In this document: positions 46,114-56,860 of the stretch, in pieces
Layout of the letters: each line of letters starts with the position of its first letter
Position numbering within the stretch: the stretch's first letter is position 1
DNA from: Beverwykella pulmonaria
Lineage: Eukaryota > Ascomycota > Dothideomycetes > Pleosporales > Melanommataceae
Assembly: GCA_001599595.1 (NCBI GenBank)
Contig: BCHH01000001.1
Span: forward strand, 3,055,561 to 3,119,560
Direction: 5' to 3'
Length of the DNA stretch: 64,000 bases
Program-made: the position numbers and the translations under genes
Notes under the pieces: generated by a model
What the model was told of the DNA's origin: nothing
The model's input: the letters and a program-made list of their open reading frames with translations, nothing else
Databases searched by the model: none

Positions 46114-47793
46114 ATGATTGTCAAGGCACCTCACCCGATTGTGCTGCCGAAAGCTCTGCCTCAAGGTACTCCAGAGTTCGAGGCAGAGCAAGCTGCCTTA
46201 CTCGATGCCTTTTGGGAAAATATTCCCACGGAATACTACCTTCCTCAGTCCATCATCAACAACCCACCCATCAATGTTTCCGAGATTCCCAGTACTTGCG
46301 GAATTCTGACTCCGGAGGAGATCGAAATTACGGAGAATTACGATGCTACTGGCCTTGCCGAAGCTCTTGCAAGACGTCAGTATACGGCCGTAGCAGTAGC
46401 AATAGCCTTTGCGAAGCGAGCCATCATCTCCCACCAGCTCACCAGTTGTCTGACGCAGTGGTACATGCATGAAGCTATCGAGCAAGCCAAACAGCTCGAC
46501 GAATACCTCGCCAACACGGGCAAGACTATCGGCCCTCTACATGGCGTCCCTATCAGCATCAAGGAGCACATACCCATCGCTGGAACGTATTCATCCCAAG
46601 GCTGCTTTGGAAGCATAGTCAAGGACGAGAAGGACAGTCAGATGATCGGGATCCTTCGCAGACTTGGGGCAGTGTTCTATTGTAAGACTAATCAGCCACA
46701 AACGATCATGCATTTGGAAAGTACCTCACACTACGGACGAGTGTTGAATCCGTTCAACATCCATCTCTCAGCTGGAGGCTCGACTGGCGGTGAGGCAGCA
46801 TTGATTGCGCTGCGAGGCTCAGTTCTAGGTGTTGGCACTGATATTGGAGGGAGTGTTCGGGGGCCTGCCGCCTTCTGCGGCATCTACGGCTTCAAACCCA
46901 CCTCGTACACACTACCAATGAAAGATTTCCTCGCGCACGCATTCCCAGCTGAACTCAACGTTCTGTGCTCAACTGGACCCATGTGTCGCAGCCTCCGCGA
47001 CCTGGATCTCTTCATGCGGCACATTCTCACAGTGAAGCCGTACCTCTTAGACCCACGACTCGTCCCCATCCCCTGGACAGGCCTACACACACCAGCGCCC
47101 AAACACCTCAAAATTGGTATCATCGCCAATGACGGCTTCATCGAGCCCCAACCCCCAGTGAAGCGCGCCGTATCATGGGCTCGCGCCCTCCTCTCTGACC
47201 CCAAACACGCGTCCCGCTTCGAAGTCAAAGATTTCCACCCTTTCGGCGCAAAAGAAGCCTGGTCCAAGATCCGTCGCATGTACTGGCCCGACGGCGGTGC
47301 AGGCTCCAAAGGCTCCATCACCGCCACTGGCGAGCCCGTCCACCCCCTCAGCGCCTGGATATGGAAAGACGCCGAGGTTTCTGGAATGCAGACTGCGACG
47401 GCCGTTAGCCTGCAGCGTGCAGAACGCGACACGTTCCGCTGCGCGTTTGCTCAAAGCTGGCAAGATCAAGATGTGGACGTAATCATCGGTCCTGCATTTG
47501 TGGGACCCGCGTGTGCGCATGACACGGCATTTTACTGGACATACACTTCGCTGTACAATTTTGTTGACTATCCGGGTGTAGTTGTTCCGACGCCGATTAG
47601 GGTGGAAAAGAAGGAGGAATATGCAGGGGATTATGTGCCGTTGAGTGAGGAGTGTGGGCATGTGAGGGAGCTATGGGAGGCGGCGAAGTTCGAGGGCGCG
47701 CCGGTGGATTTGCAGGTTGTCGCGAGGAAGTATCATGATAATGAGCTGTTTGCGGCACTGGAGAGCCTGAAGGATGTTTTGGGGTTGCTGTGA
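46114..47793 (+). CDS. Amidase-signature-family enzyme (FAAH/acetamidase-like)
   Basis: Intronless, 559 residues. The Ser-cisSer-Lys triad is complete: Lys150 (VPISIKEH), cis-Ser223 (SAGGSTGGE) and nucleophile Ser247 (GTDIGGSVRGPAAFCGIYGFKP). The 24-residue gap between the two serines is the same as in mammalian FAAH. Other family landmarks are SHQLTSCLTQWYMHEAIEQAK and CSTGPMCRSLRDLDL. No signal peptide or membrane anchor, so cytosolic. It would hydrolyse a small or fatty-acyl amide; the substrate cannot be read from sequence. With the neighbouring exporter and regulator it looks like a compact amide-utilisation or detoxification cluster. Confidence 0.93.
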   Translation: MIVKAPHPIVLPKALPQGTPEFEAEQAALLDAFWENIPTEYYLPQSIINNPPINVSEIPSTCGILTPEEIEITENYDATGLAEALARRQYTAVAVAIAFAKRAIISHQLTSCLTQWYMHEAIEQAKQLDEYLANTGKTIGPLHGVPISIKEHIPIAGTYSSQGCFGSIVKDEKDSQMIGILRRLGAVFYCKTNQPQTIMHLESTSHYGRVLNPFNIHLSAGGSTGGEAALIALRGSVLGVGTDIGGSVRGPAAFCGIYGFKPTSYTLPMKDFLAHAFPAELNVLCSTGPMCRSLRDLDLFMRHILTVKPYLLDPRLVPIPWTGLHTPAPKHLKIGIIANDGFIEPQPPVKRAVSWARALLSDPKHASRFEVKDFHPFGAKEAWSKIRRMYWPDGGAGSKGSITATGEPVHPLSAWIWKDAEVSGMQTATAVSLQRAERDTFRCAFAQSWQDQDVDVIIGPAFVGPACAHDTAFYWTYTSLYNFVDYPGVVVPTPIRVEKKEEYAGDYVPLSEECGHVRELWEAAKFEGAPVDLQVVARKYHDNELFAALESLKDVLGLL

Positions 47794-48884
47794 GGTTAGT
47801 AGCGAGATGATGATTCACGACCAAGTAGGAGGTTCCGTAGATGCTCTATGTAGACTTGGGGCTGTTGTTTCCCGCAATGGTCTGATCCCACTAGTTAATT
47901 GCTATTTCTGGTGAATTGCCTCTGCTTCTCAGTTTCCTGCCGTAGCCTTATGTATAACTACTGCAGCCCCTCCCTTTACTATACTGAGGTGGAGTAAAGG
48001 GATGATATAGGAATCAGAGGGTAGAGGCGACTCGCAGCCATGCGATGTCCGAAGCAGCAATGCACTAAGGTGACAACATCAAATTTCCTGCCGCGTTTAC
48101 AATAAAGATCAGGTTTGGTAGTAGTCTGTTGCCATTTCGTTGTATCTAGCTACCAAAGGAAAGATATATAAATATATAAATAAGTACAGAAGGATAAAAC
48201 AGTCGTTCGTGGTCTCGTTAGTTTTTTGGGTGAGTCTGTTCTTCGTTCGAGTTCAATGTTTCGGTACCGGCGTCAGCTTTTATCCCCTCTGAGACCCTGT
48301 GTATCCGAACTAAGAGCCTCGATCCAATAGGGTTTGAATAAGAGACCCTGCTACAAACCCTTTTTGGGAAGAGCTCTCCTCTATGGTGTAATACATTTAA
48401 CTTTTCCTCCCACCCACTCTCTGTCGTGTGAAATTCTGTTGAATAAATCCCAAGTTTGAGAGTAGATTCGAAAGTAGGTGGTTGAGGCTCAAAGTTGATG
48501 CGAAAATTGAGTTGACGTAGCGATACGAACAACTTTTTATTGAAATTAAAGCTAAAGGATAGTTTGGCAATGTCTCCCTTCATATTTATCTGCGGAGAGC
48601 TTGGATGCGAGCAAAGCGATGCTGGTCGTGCGGAAGACCGCTTAGCATTCTTACAGAGGCCATCTGGTTGGTTGGCGCAAGCCACAATTTTGATTGTTAT
48701 ATATGTAAAGTGGATCGCTTCTTTCAAATGAAGCCGGGGGCATGGATCCTGCCCCTTGTCCGACAGAAAATACATCAAGAACATCTAATCTTATGGAACA
48801 TACAAATACTGCGCTCAAGGTCGTGCGAAAGGATACTCGATACCATTCGCACAAGATTCAACACAACAAGCCTCAAAGAACAAA
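47794..48884. other. Start of the AT-rich accessory block
   Basis: 1.1 kb. A 188-codon minus ORF (48218-48784) overlaps the presumed promoter of the next gene and matches nothing I know. The stretch 48125-48235 (GTTGCCATTTCGTTGTAT… with TATATAAATATATAA) is partly similar, in direct orientation, to 57680-57770. Confidence 0.35.
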
Positions 48885-49329
48885 ATGAAGTTTTCCAACA
48901 TTGCCCTTCCTCTTCTGGCTTCAGTCGCCATAGCTCACCCTCTTGAAGCCTCTGCACTGGAAAAGCGCGCCGTATCCGCCACTGTCCTTGTTGATGGCCT
49001 GCGGTACCGTAAGTGCCCCCGCGTAAGCGATAGTTGTCCTGCAAATAGGGCAATATCCCAAGGGCAAGAAGATCAGTCTCTCGTGCTTTACTAGAGAAAA
49101 TACTACGCCTATTCATGGGGATAAGTTAGTCTCTTTTAGTTGCCTCCTTGGATTGTTTGTGAAATACTCATTTGTGGGCAGGGGGTGGGCAAAAGTTTCT
49201 ACCAATGGGTATTGGGTTGCTATGGCTTATGGCGACTATATTTCCTGGGACGGTGAGTCAGATTCATATTGAAAGCGGTTATTGTTAGCGACTGATGCGC
49301 ATCCAGCGACCTTGAGCGCCTGTTCATAG
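48885..49329 (+). CDS. Small secreted SH3-like protein (candidate effector), reading frame uncertain
   Basis: Signal peptide about 1-17, then a propeptide ending in Lys27-Arg28 (ALEKR), a Kex2 site. The mature part resembles the small secreted bacterial-SH3-like proteins of fungi: LVDGLRYRKCPR…, GQYPKGKKISLSCFT, GWAKVSTNGYWVAMAYGDYISW and a last Cys in ATLSACS. The later exons are clear (about 49048-49124, 49182-49252, 49307-49329; introns GTTAGT…CAG and GTGAGT…CAG). The first exon does not join them in frame: either a single extra A at 49047 breaks the gene, or a 40-nt intron (GTAAGT…ATAG, 49009-49048) is used, which would delete the CP…SC pair. About 100-110 residues in total. Confidence 0.6.
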
Positions 49330-50234
49330 AGTGCAATGAGTTGAGCATATTTGTCGATGCAAACTAATGGATGGGACTATTCAAAATCGTAATCTATGGG
49401 CATATAATTGCTCTTTGAGCTTCTACGATTCTTGAATAGCATATTTGCTTCAGTATATTTCTTCCTTTCGCTTGAGTTTTTATTTCAATCATGGACAACC
49501 TTAGAGCAGTACAACTAACTTTATTATGCGTTAATTCAACAAAATTCGAGTATCTAAATTTCGTACCACAACACCACCTATTCTTCTTGATACAAGTGTA
49601 TGGTGCGTGTGTATAGTGGGGAGTTTTTCCTGCATGATTTTCCATTGCTGGCATACCACAGCCTATCCTGTCCGCTTTCACCAGAACTTTGCACTATATA
49701 TACCTACCCACAACACCATTCTGTATCCTCTCCCGAACGTCTATTTCTGTTCGGAGCGGTGCCCCAGCCTCGATGTACTTGTTAAGATTAGAGAGTACGC
49801 GTCCTAGCCTGTGCTTGCTGTATGGCGTTCCTTTATGGTCTTGGCCGAGTGTTCACTCCTATCTCTCTACCGTTTGAACATTTACTATACACGCAAAAAA
49901 AAAAAGCACACACAAGCGTGAAAGTGTTTATCGACGTCGATGGTTGCGTTGGAGTTACACTAATTCGACTATAGGAATTGGAAGATAAATAAGATCTTTG
50001 ATTCCACAGTATAACACCAAGCCCAGAACTACTGCTCCTATATTAACTATCATCCTTACCCAAGTGAGCTATATGCTCATCCAAGCAACTTTGATGCTGA
50101 TCATGGTGAATTTGCATCCTATAAGTTCACCCGCACAACATATGACATCGGATGAGGTCCATTTTCAAGCAGACTGACGCCCCTATCGCATTCCATTAAT
50201 ATTATACACACAAAACGCCTATCTGGCATACCCT
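49330..50234. other. AT-rich spacer
   Basis: 0.9 kb, clearly AT-rich, with a 12-base A run near 49894. No ORF with recognisable content and no repeat borders seen. Confidence 0.3.
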
Positions 50235-50486
50235 TTATGGCGTTGGTGCCAAAAGCGCAGCCGCACATGCAGCCTGACAAGCACCGAATGCGGTATTACA
50301 CGCGATAATAGTAGGGGGGACAGCAATTCCTGCCGTGGCTCCCCAGGTAAACCCGGCAGCAGAGTAGCATGCCATAGCTACTCCAGCGCAACCCGCTTGG
50401 CATATTCCGTAGGCGGCCGGCCCAGCCGAAACGGAGCCGGCAAGCATGAATAGGACTGTATTCGTAGCAAAGGATAAGAAGCGCAT
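50235..50486 (-). CDS. Zygote-specific class V-like small Cys-rich secreted protein
   Basis: 83 codons, no intron. Signal peptide about 1-21 (MRFLSFATNTVLFMLAGSVSA), then GPAAYGICQAGC, VAMACYSAAGFTWGAT, IACNTAFGACQAACAAALLAPTP. The six Cys in three Cys-rich turns, the GPAAYG start and the LAPTP end are the signature of a family annotated in fungal genomes as zygote-specific class V copy B protein; the role is unknown. Many such proteins are short, secreted or membrane-linked and lie in variable regions. ATG at 50484-50486. Confidence 0.8.
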   Translation of the reverse strand: MRFLSFATNTVLFMLAGSVSAGPAAYGICQAGCAGVAMACYSAAGFTWGATAGIAVPPTIIACNTAFGACQAACAAALLAPTP

Positions 50487-51760
50487 TATATATATAACCT
50501 AATGAATTAATTAGTGTGGATAGGAAAATTCGAATAATGGTAGCTTATACCTTACTGATATTCGAGCTTTTTGATTTTGCTCTACGATTCCAGAACAAGG
50601 TGAAGAAAGAAGTTGAAGGGAAGCGGGGTAATTGTGGCCTTTATTAAATGAGGGCATTGTGCCTCCACCAAGATATTATTGGTTAAAGGTAGGGTCACGC
50701 TTTAAAGCAGATGCAGGAAGCTGACGCAGAGGCTTAATCCACCTCTTTTTGCCACTTATCAACTACCTTGCCCATTCCAATTCCGGCTTCACTGTGGGCC
50801 AACTCCCAATGAGAAGCAAGCCATTGTTATTCTAATGAGCCACGCCCGACTGAGAAAATGGCGGGAGTGGCCGCCGAGGCAAGCTTGAATGCCGAGAGGG
50901 GCGGCAAACATCAACAGAGGATTTTAACAATACCATGAGCGAATATGGAGGGACCGAGAAGATTGCCAAAGTGGGCTTTTGCAAATTCAGGCGAGCACTA
51001 CTAAAAGTAGTATTTAAGCTAGGATCTGCGATGAAGGAAACCTACGAGAAGGTGTGGAACATCGCGAGGGACATCGAAGACTCTTTCAGGAGCATTCAGT
51101 CTTCCGCAGTCATCAATCTTAGTGCGGTGGACTATCTAGGCTTTTACATTCGGTCATTTTGATTCAATCGAATGTACGTATGTATGTGACACCTCGCGAG
51201 AACCGGTTAAGGGTTGGGATTCGGGATCGACGATCCAGCTGCTCGTCAGCTGGCCAATGAATCGAGAGTACCGCATTGAATCAAGGGACGAGAATCACAT
51301 GCTTGAACTTATAGCTGGTACGGAAAGTGGTCTGACTGTCAAGGGAAGTCAATCAGTCATCTTCGAGAACCAAATATCACACCATGGGACCCTCCAGCAC
51401 TACAATAATGATGGGGCTCCATCTGGACTTATAAATAAGCCATAGCTATCCAATTTAGAACTCCGATAAGACAATATGAGTCTCTTGATTCCATCAGATT
51501 GAGTTTCGTCCTAGTTATGGGTATATTTTTGTAGGGCCAACCACTGGCGCATGTTACTAGCAGGAGGCAACAATTAGAAGGCGATCGATCGCCAATAAAC
51601 TTGGAAAATATCATCCTACTTATCTAGACCAACCCTCAGTTTATGCAAGTGATAGAGAAACTTTTGGTCTGGAGGTCTTGTAATGTGGCAAAGAGATTGC
51701 TTTACGCAACATTAGAATAATCATGGGGCTGAATTGGATTGCCGAGAGTGTTAGGGAAAC
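50487..51760. other. AT-rich spacer with unclassified short ORFs
   Basis: Promoter of the Cys-rich gene, then two short plus ORFs: 50935-51162 (75 aa, MSEYGGTEKIAKVGFCKF…ALLKVVFKLGSAMKETYEKVW…) and 51257-51445. The first has a helical, protein-like composition but no known family; both could be relics. No repeat border until the LTR at 51761. Confidence 0.3.
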
Positions 51761-51959
51761 TGTTGGAATATATATAGAACGTGTTGATCACGTGGTGATG
51801 TTGTGATCACGTGTTTATCACATGAGACACTAGCGATGCTTGGCGGCAAAGGGATGATACAACCTCCTGAGCCTCACCTCAGATAGACACACAGACACGA
51901 ATCGATACTTTGCTTAGAACCCACCCATTGCTATTGCAATAGCCCTGTGAGACCAACAG
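51761..51959. mobile_element. Solo LTR of a retrotransposon (199 bp)
   Basis: Starts TGTTGG and ends CCAACA, a perfect 6-bp inverted end with TG…CA termini. It is flanked on both sides by GAAAC (51756-51760 and 51960-51964), a perfect 5-bp target site duplication. TGTTGGAATATA is similar to Ty1/copia-type LTR starts. A TATATATA stretch and two copies of TGATCACGTG (around 51788-51812) lie inside. No polymerase ORF follows, so LTR-LTR recombination removed the internal part. The intact duplication suggests recent insertion. Confidence 0.85.
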
Positions 51960-51964
51960 AAACA

Positions 51965-53159
51965 GTCAGATAAAGACCTGCCGGTCAACAAAACATGCAG
52001 CAACAAGGATGGCAAGCAAGGCGAAGACCTAAATGACTAAGTATAGCTCTTTGTAGACAAGAATCATCCGCCCAAGCACTCTGTCCAAATGTTAGAAACG
52101 TTTGAAAAAATAGAGTACAACAAAGAGGAGAACAGTACGCGTCTGCTACATCGCATAGCATTAATGGGCTGTTTAAGTGGTCGGAATTTTGCACTTGGCC
52201 CGTTCTAGCTTGTAATGTTTTTTGCACTAAAGCGTTCCAAGGCTTCACATAAGCGCCCAGGTAGTCCTAGAATCACGTGGATTTCCTAATAGGATTTTTG
52301 CTAAGGGAGGTATGAGGTATGACAAATAGGTGGCAGAAAGTGAATCCATAGCTAACGTGGTAGAGTGGATAGTTCTATAACTAGTTTGGTAGAAGGGTAG
52401 AATTGAATTTTTTCGTCCTCTAAGAAGGCATTGGTCTTTGGGTCCATTTTATCTGAATCTTCCTCTTTATATGGTTTGCACTTTGTTGAAGCCTTATTAG
52501 CCTTCTGTAGAGCAGTGACTTAAAGTAGTGGGCTGAATTTGCGTATTTATTTTTAGTGGCTATGCCTTCAAGAGTTGCAAACCGGTTCAATCGTTACACA
52601 AATGTCTTGATGCAACCCTTCAGCCTTGCGAAGAATTTCTGGTGATTTGCCAAGGTTTATTGAGGGCTGCACGACACGCATCAACGTCACCTAGACACCA
52701 ATTATTCCATCTTGCACACATCTGCCGCGCAACATACGGATAAGTCATCGCATTATCAAGCTGGCGGGTGTCTATTGTACAAGATTGGAGTGGAAGAAGA
52801 TGCTGAAGGCTGCTCAAAACAATGATTTAGGTGCTCGCCGAAGGTTATGGAGTAAGACCGAGAATATTTGGCCTCCTTTTTACCACGAGTCCAGGATCCA
52901 CTGCATTACTCTAATTTATTCCTTTTCTTCATCCCTTCCTAACTCTTCTCATGGAAGAGCTCCCTTCAGTTACAACATCACCGGGGGTGGCCCCTACCCA
53001 ACACCAAAGTCAAGCGACCGCGGGATCAAGCATGGACAGTGATACTAGTGCCGGCGCGTGTTAAGCTCTGAATGCTGCTCTATGCTATGATTGGCATGAA
53101 AGCTGCACGCTCATATAACTTTCAACGAGTTTAACGAGCAGCACCTCCGCACGTTACTA
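51965..53159. other. Accessory spacer, unclassified
   Basis: 1.2 kb. A minus ORF at 52620-52817 reads QLDNAMTYPYVARQMCARWN… and may be the end of a decayed gene, but I cannot name a family. A tRNA-like A-box stretch near 52362 (CTAACGTGGTAGAGTGG) lacks a proper B box. Nothing else seen. Confidence 0.3.
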
Positions 53160-53210
53160 GTCACGTGAATATGCCACTGAATAATCAAGTCTGCTGTACT
53201 ATATATATCA
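53160..53210 (+). repeat. Promoter-like module, copy C (diverged, direct orientation to copy A)
   Basis: GTCACGTGAATATGCCACTGAATAATC followed by ACTATATATATC. Similar to copy A at 54505 but with several substitutions. Contains a CACGTG box, a TGAATAA element and a TATA box. No clear gene follows directly. Confidence 0.55.
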
Positions 53211-54504
53211 AATGCAACACATGATAGAACAGCAGTGTTGGCTAATATCATCCAAACAACTCTTGGACCTTTCATTACACTATGCATTCTTAGGCTCAAG
53301 AGAAGAGATCGTGCAGACGACAGTACTACCGGAGCCGACGAGTGTTAAGGGGTAGGAATTTGGGAGCGCGGCGTCGACATCACAAGTACCCTAGCAATTC
53401 GTCCAAGTCTTGGGTGACTAGTGGGACGTATACAGGAATGGTGGTAATGTATATATTTTAATCATGGGGTAAAGCAGGTATTACGATGGATGGTCGCACT
53501 ACCGTGCTCGGACCAGGAGTTGGCGGTTTTGGCAGAGAATTTCTTCCATTAGCTACCAGAGATTGAGGGAGTGTTGATTGGTGAAATGGAGGCAATCTCG
53601 TCGAGGAATATTAGTTTCGATCTGCTTCGATGGATCATAGCGCTGTTAAAGCACGAACGAACGATATCTGGCGATCTTTTCTCGACCAAAAAAATCATAC
53701 ATGCCAACTTTCGGTAAATGCCTAAGTAGCCTTGAGTCACAAGGCTGAAAGCTTTGGGAATGATCTCCAGTTCTTCCACCAACTGTACAGGTCCTTGGTA
53801 AGTTCCCTTTAAGCTGGGTCAACGTGACGACGATTATATCTGGGGCTTTCAAACCTGCCAATTGAGGCATGAGCATGGATTGTTTGGTTGATTCCTGATT
53901 ATTCCTGGCTAATTCCCAGGCGTGAATTATTGGAGGCAACGATGCTGACCGGTATCTGCATATGCAAGGACACGTAGCAAGACCAGGCTGTGGTGCAGTG
54001 GTGGAGTGGCTGAGCCAAGATGGCTGTGAGCTCCGTCAATATCCCTGTATCCGTATATGTCTTATGGGCTAAAGAGCGCTAAATTTCCCACACAACACTT
54101 CGAATTTTCTTAGGGCAATCCATCCAGCTAATATGGAGCCGCATAACTCTGATAAGGCAGCTCAGGCCAGAGTAGAGGGTTTATCATCAGTTGTATTCGA
54201 TACACGAGACTCAAGCTACATTTCTCCAGGCGGTTATACAGCGCGTTGGAGGGATGGCAGCCACTCAAAGCTACAGTTTTGTAGACCTGAAGGGTGTGTC
54301 CCAGGTCCGAAATTATCTTCTGGTCGAGCAAGTCAGCGTCAAGATGCACCTTCTCCAAGACTTGATCAAGATGCACCTTCTACAAGACTTGATCAAGGTG
54401 CATCTTCTGCAGGTCAAAACCAATACGCGCCCTTCGTAGACCACTCTTGGAGACAAAGGTGGGTTCAAATAACTGCGTGGACTCATATGTGACTAACTTT
54501 CATT
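53211..54504. other. Accessory spacer with a short tandem-repeat ORF
   Basis: Minus ORFs at 53549-53939 (ELEIIPKAFSLVTQGYLG…) look partly protein-like but shift frame, suggesting a decayed gene of unknown family. A plus ORF at 54133-54492 (119 aa) includes the 27-bp tandem repeat listed separately. None has a recognisable domain. Confidence 0.3.
54340..54420 (+). repeat. 27-bp tandem repeat, three units
   Basis: Units at 54340-54366, 54367-54393 and 54394-54420. Units 1 and 2 differ at one base; unit 3 is diverged. In the longest ORF they encode QDAPSPRLD, QDAPSTRLD and QGASSAGQN. The period is a multiple of three, so every frame stays open across it, and coding status is undecided. Confidence 0.75.
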
Positions 54505-54637
54505 GTAAGCCGAGGACATCATAATGTCACGTGGATATGCCACTGACTAATCAGTCCGTCCTATATATATATCAGCTGTACATACATCACATACAATACA
54601 CATCTTGACACCTTTTCCTCCGCCCTCCAGCTTACAT
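54505..54637 (+). repeat. Promoter-like module, copy A, upstream of the orphan gene
   Basis: About 130 bp with GTCACGTGGATATGCCACTG, the stretch ACTGACTAATCAGT and CTATATATATATC, ending in a pyrimidine-rich leader (CCTCCGCCCTCCAG) 130 bp before the ATG at 54766. It is repeated in inverted orientation at 57762-57890 and, shorter, at 53160. The order CACGTG, TGACTAA (AP-1/Yap-like), TATA box, leader looks like a core promoter. Confidence 0.65.
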
Positions 54638-54765
54638 TCATTTGTGCACAATCTTCAGTCTGCGAGATTTCATTTCATTCCAGACCATCGACCCCCGAGC
54701 CTGCGATAACATCATCAGAAGAAGTATCCGGGACATCAAATGTTTTCGATAACATTCGCAGGATC

Positions 54766-56835
54766 ATGTCTACCAGGGGACTACCACACCAGACGTGCAG
54801 TGTTTTCTTCCGAGTCCAATGGGATGTCAATCGATTCTTCTCCGAAGAGTCTGACATGTGCTGGAATTTTGCGCCGGTAATTACGCTCACTGGCACCGTA
54901 AGAAAAGCTTATGCAACGACATGCGAGGACTATGTACGAAATATCTGGTCCAATTTCGGTATAGAGGTCCTTGAACTAGTATTACCGGTGTTGACCAAGA
55001 GGATTGCGCTAGGTACGTATGCTGGACTTTCCTAAATCTTCTGTCTTAGTTATAATGTGAATAAACATTGATAGCCGATAGGAGAAAACGGGACAAGGAA
55101 AATCCAACTTACCGGACTTGAAATTGAATTAGACGAGTTGACTGTGCATATATTTAAGGCAAAAGGGGTGATTGAGAACCTGGTGAAGCTCGGCAAGATT
55201 CTCACGTGGGTGACCGCGGTCTTCCGGCGACCAGTGTCTGGGCAGTTGAGCTATTCTATCCCCACGTTTTACGAGACGATCGACTCAACGTACACCATCG
55301 AATTATTGGACCTACAACCCGTTGCCAAGGATAGTCTCTGCTGGTGTTCCATGTTTGACAGCACTGTGATCGCGAAAGACTTCCCAATTCCAGAAAGAGG
55401 CAACGAGGTCGGGCTAGAGATTCCATTCGATTTGATGGTGCTTCTAGGTCGCATATGGTATCCAATGGAATATTTGGACGGCTTTGTTCTCAAGGGTCAC
55501 TCCACCATCTTGGTACCGACTTGGAAAAGTACAGACTCCATCCAGTGGCACTTCATTAGCGCTGAAAATCCTTGTAAGAAGATTTCCATGCAGGAAATAG
55601 CAAATCATTGCCAGGAAGTGCTAGAAAACGTGGGACTGGACGTTCTGCGGTCTTCAAGGACATTTGTTGGGTGGACTACGAATGCCAAAGTCCATGCAGG
55701 AGCGCGGACATCTGGCTACGATTCAATCCGAGATTCCAAAGCCCCATTTGCTCCTCGTAGACCAACTTTTGCACGAGAATTGAGCCCAAGTATAGGGACC
55801 TCTGGGATGGGGTTCTTCAACGTCAATCTTAGCGCCAAGTTTGTCATCCCAGAGCGCGTTTTCGGACCCGTTAGCCGTGAGCATGTACTCATGGAGGATA
55901 TGCTGCTTAATGCTAAAGACTGCTCACTGCTGCTATGGGACGTAGGTACAGGACGTGGCTGGATGTTTTCTGAACTCGCTGCAATCTTGATGATTATACA
56001 CGTCTGGGCTTCAAGACAGACAGACTCTGAAGCCCTTCTTGCGAAAATTCCTTTTGCGCAGCAATCTTCGGACGATGGTATGGCTAGCTACCAAGCAATT
56101 CGCGCCCATCGAACTCTTCAATTGCGTTCGTCGTCCGACAACGTGGAAGACCTCATGTTTATAACGCAGGTCAAAAACGTCTTGGCTGCTATACAAAGCC
56201 GGAAGGAAGAAATCATCAAACGCCGCAGCTTCTCATCCAAATTCTCATACACCACATATTTAACTGGATGGGAACTCATGGATATAGCGAGCTTCAAGCC
56301 ATGGTTCAAACAGAAACGGCTGCCATTGGCTGATACGTGTGGGTCATGGCCTTCACTGCTAGCAAAACAGCAAGAGACCGTCGTTCTCATTTGCAAGGGT
56401 GTTGGCGACCTTATTCAACCCTCTGAAGAGAAATCATTTTGTCACACTTGGAAGTCGGTCCCCAAATGGCGCTCGTATCTAACCGCGACTGTTGCGAGCT
56501 TCACCAACTTGGACCTTCATTGTCGTGCGGCCGACAGATTCCAGGCTTGTACATTCAACGGCAAGCTTTGCCTGCCTCGGTTGCAGGAATTGCATCACAA
56601 GCCACCCACGCGGTCAATTAATATTCCGCAAACTGGTGCCATCATAGTCGGCAGATCACATCACAGCGTGTACAAAACTTGCCCTCGAAAGGCACCTCCA
56701 CCAGAAGAGCAAGAGAGTAAGGAGTCAACAAATACTCGCACTGAAGAGAGTAGAAGATCTTCACTGGAACTTCACTACCAGGCATCCCATATCAGTGAAG
56801 ATACTGCTATCAGCGTATTCAGGGTCAACGCATAA
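54766..56835 (+). CDS. Fungal-specific orphan protein, lineage-variable family of unknown function
   Basis: Two exons (54766-55012 and 55082-56835; 69-nt intron, GTACGT…ATAG) give 666 residues. The N-terminus (VQWDVNRFFSE…FAPVITLTGTVRKAYATTCEDYVRNIW) leads into a beta-rich region, then LDLQPVAKDSLCWCSMFDSTVIAKDFPIPERGNEVGLEIP, WTTNAKVHAG, MGFFNVNLSAKFVIP, LLLWDVGTGRGWMF, LTGWELMDIAS, VLICKGVGDLIQP and a CHTWKSVPK motif. From memory this layout is shared by uncharacterised proteins common in filamentous fungi, often in variable regions; I know no function. No signal peptide or membrane helix is seen. The last 60 residues are charged and disordered. The frame is intact, so it is probably expressed. 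Confidence 0.72.
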
Positions 56836-56860
56836 TGGCTATGCTTTGAACGCTGTGGAG

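Noticed and set aside
48218..48784. 188-codon minus ORF in the accessory block
   Set aside because: Protein-like in parts, but no family recognised, overlapping plus ORFs, and it occupies the promoter of the SH3-like gene; left uncalled.
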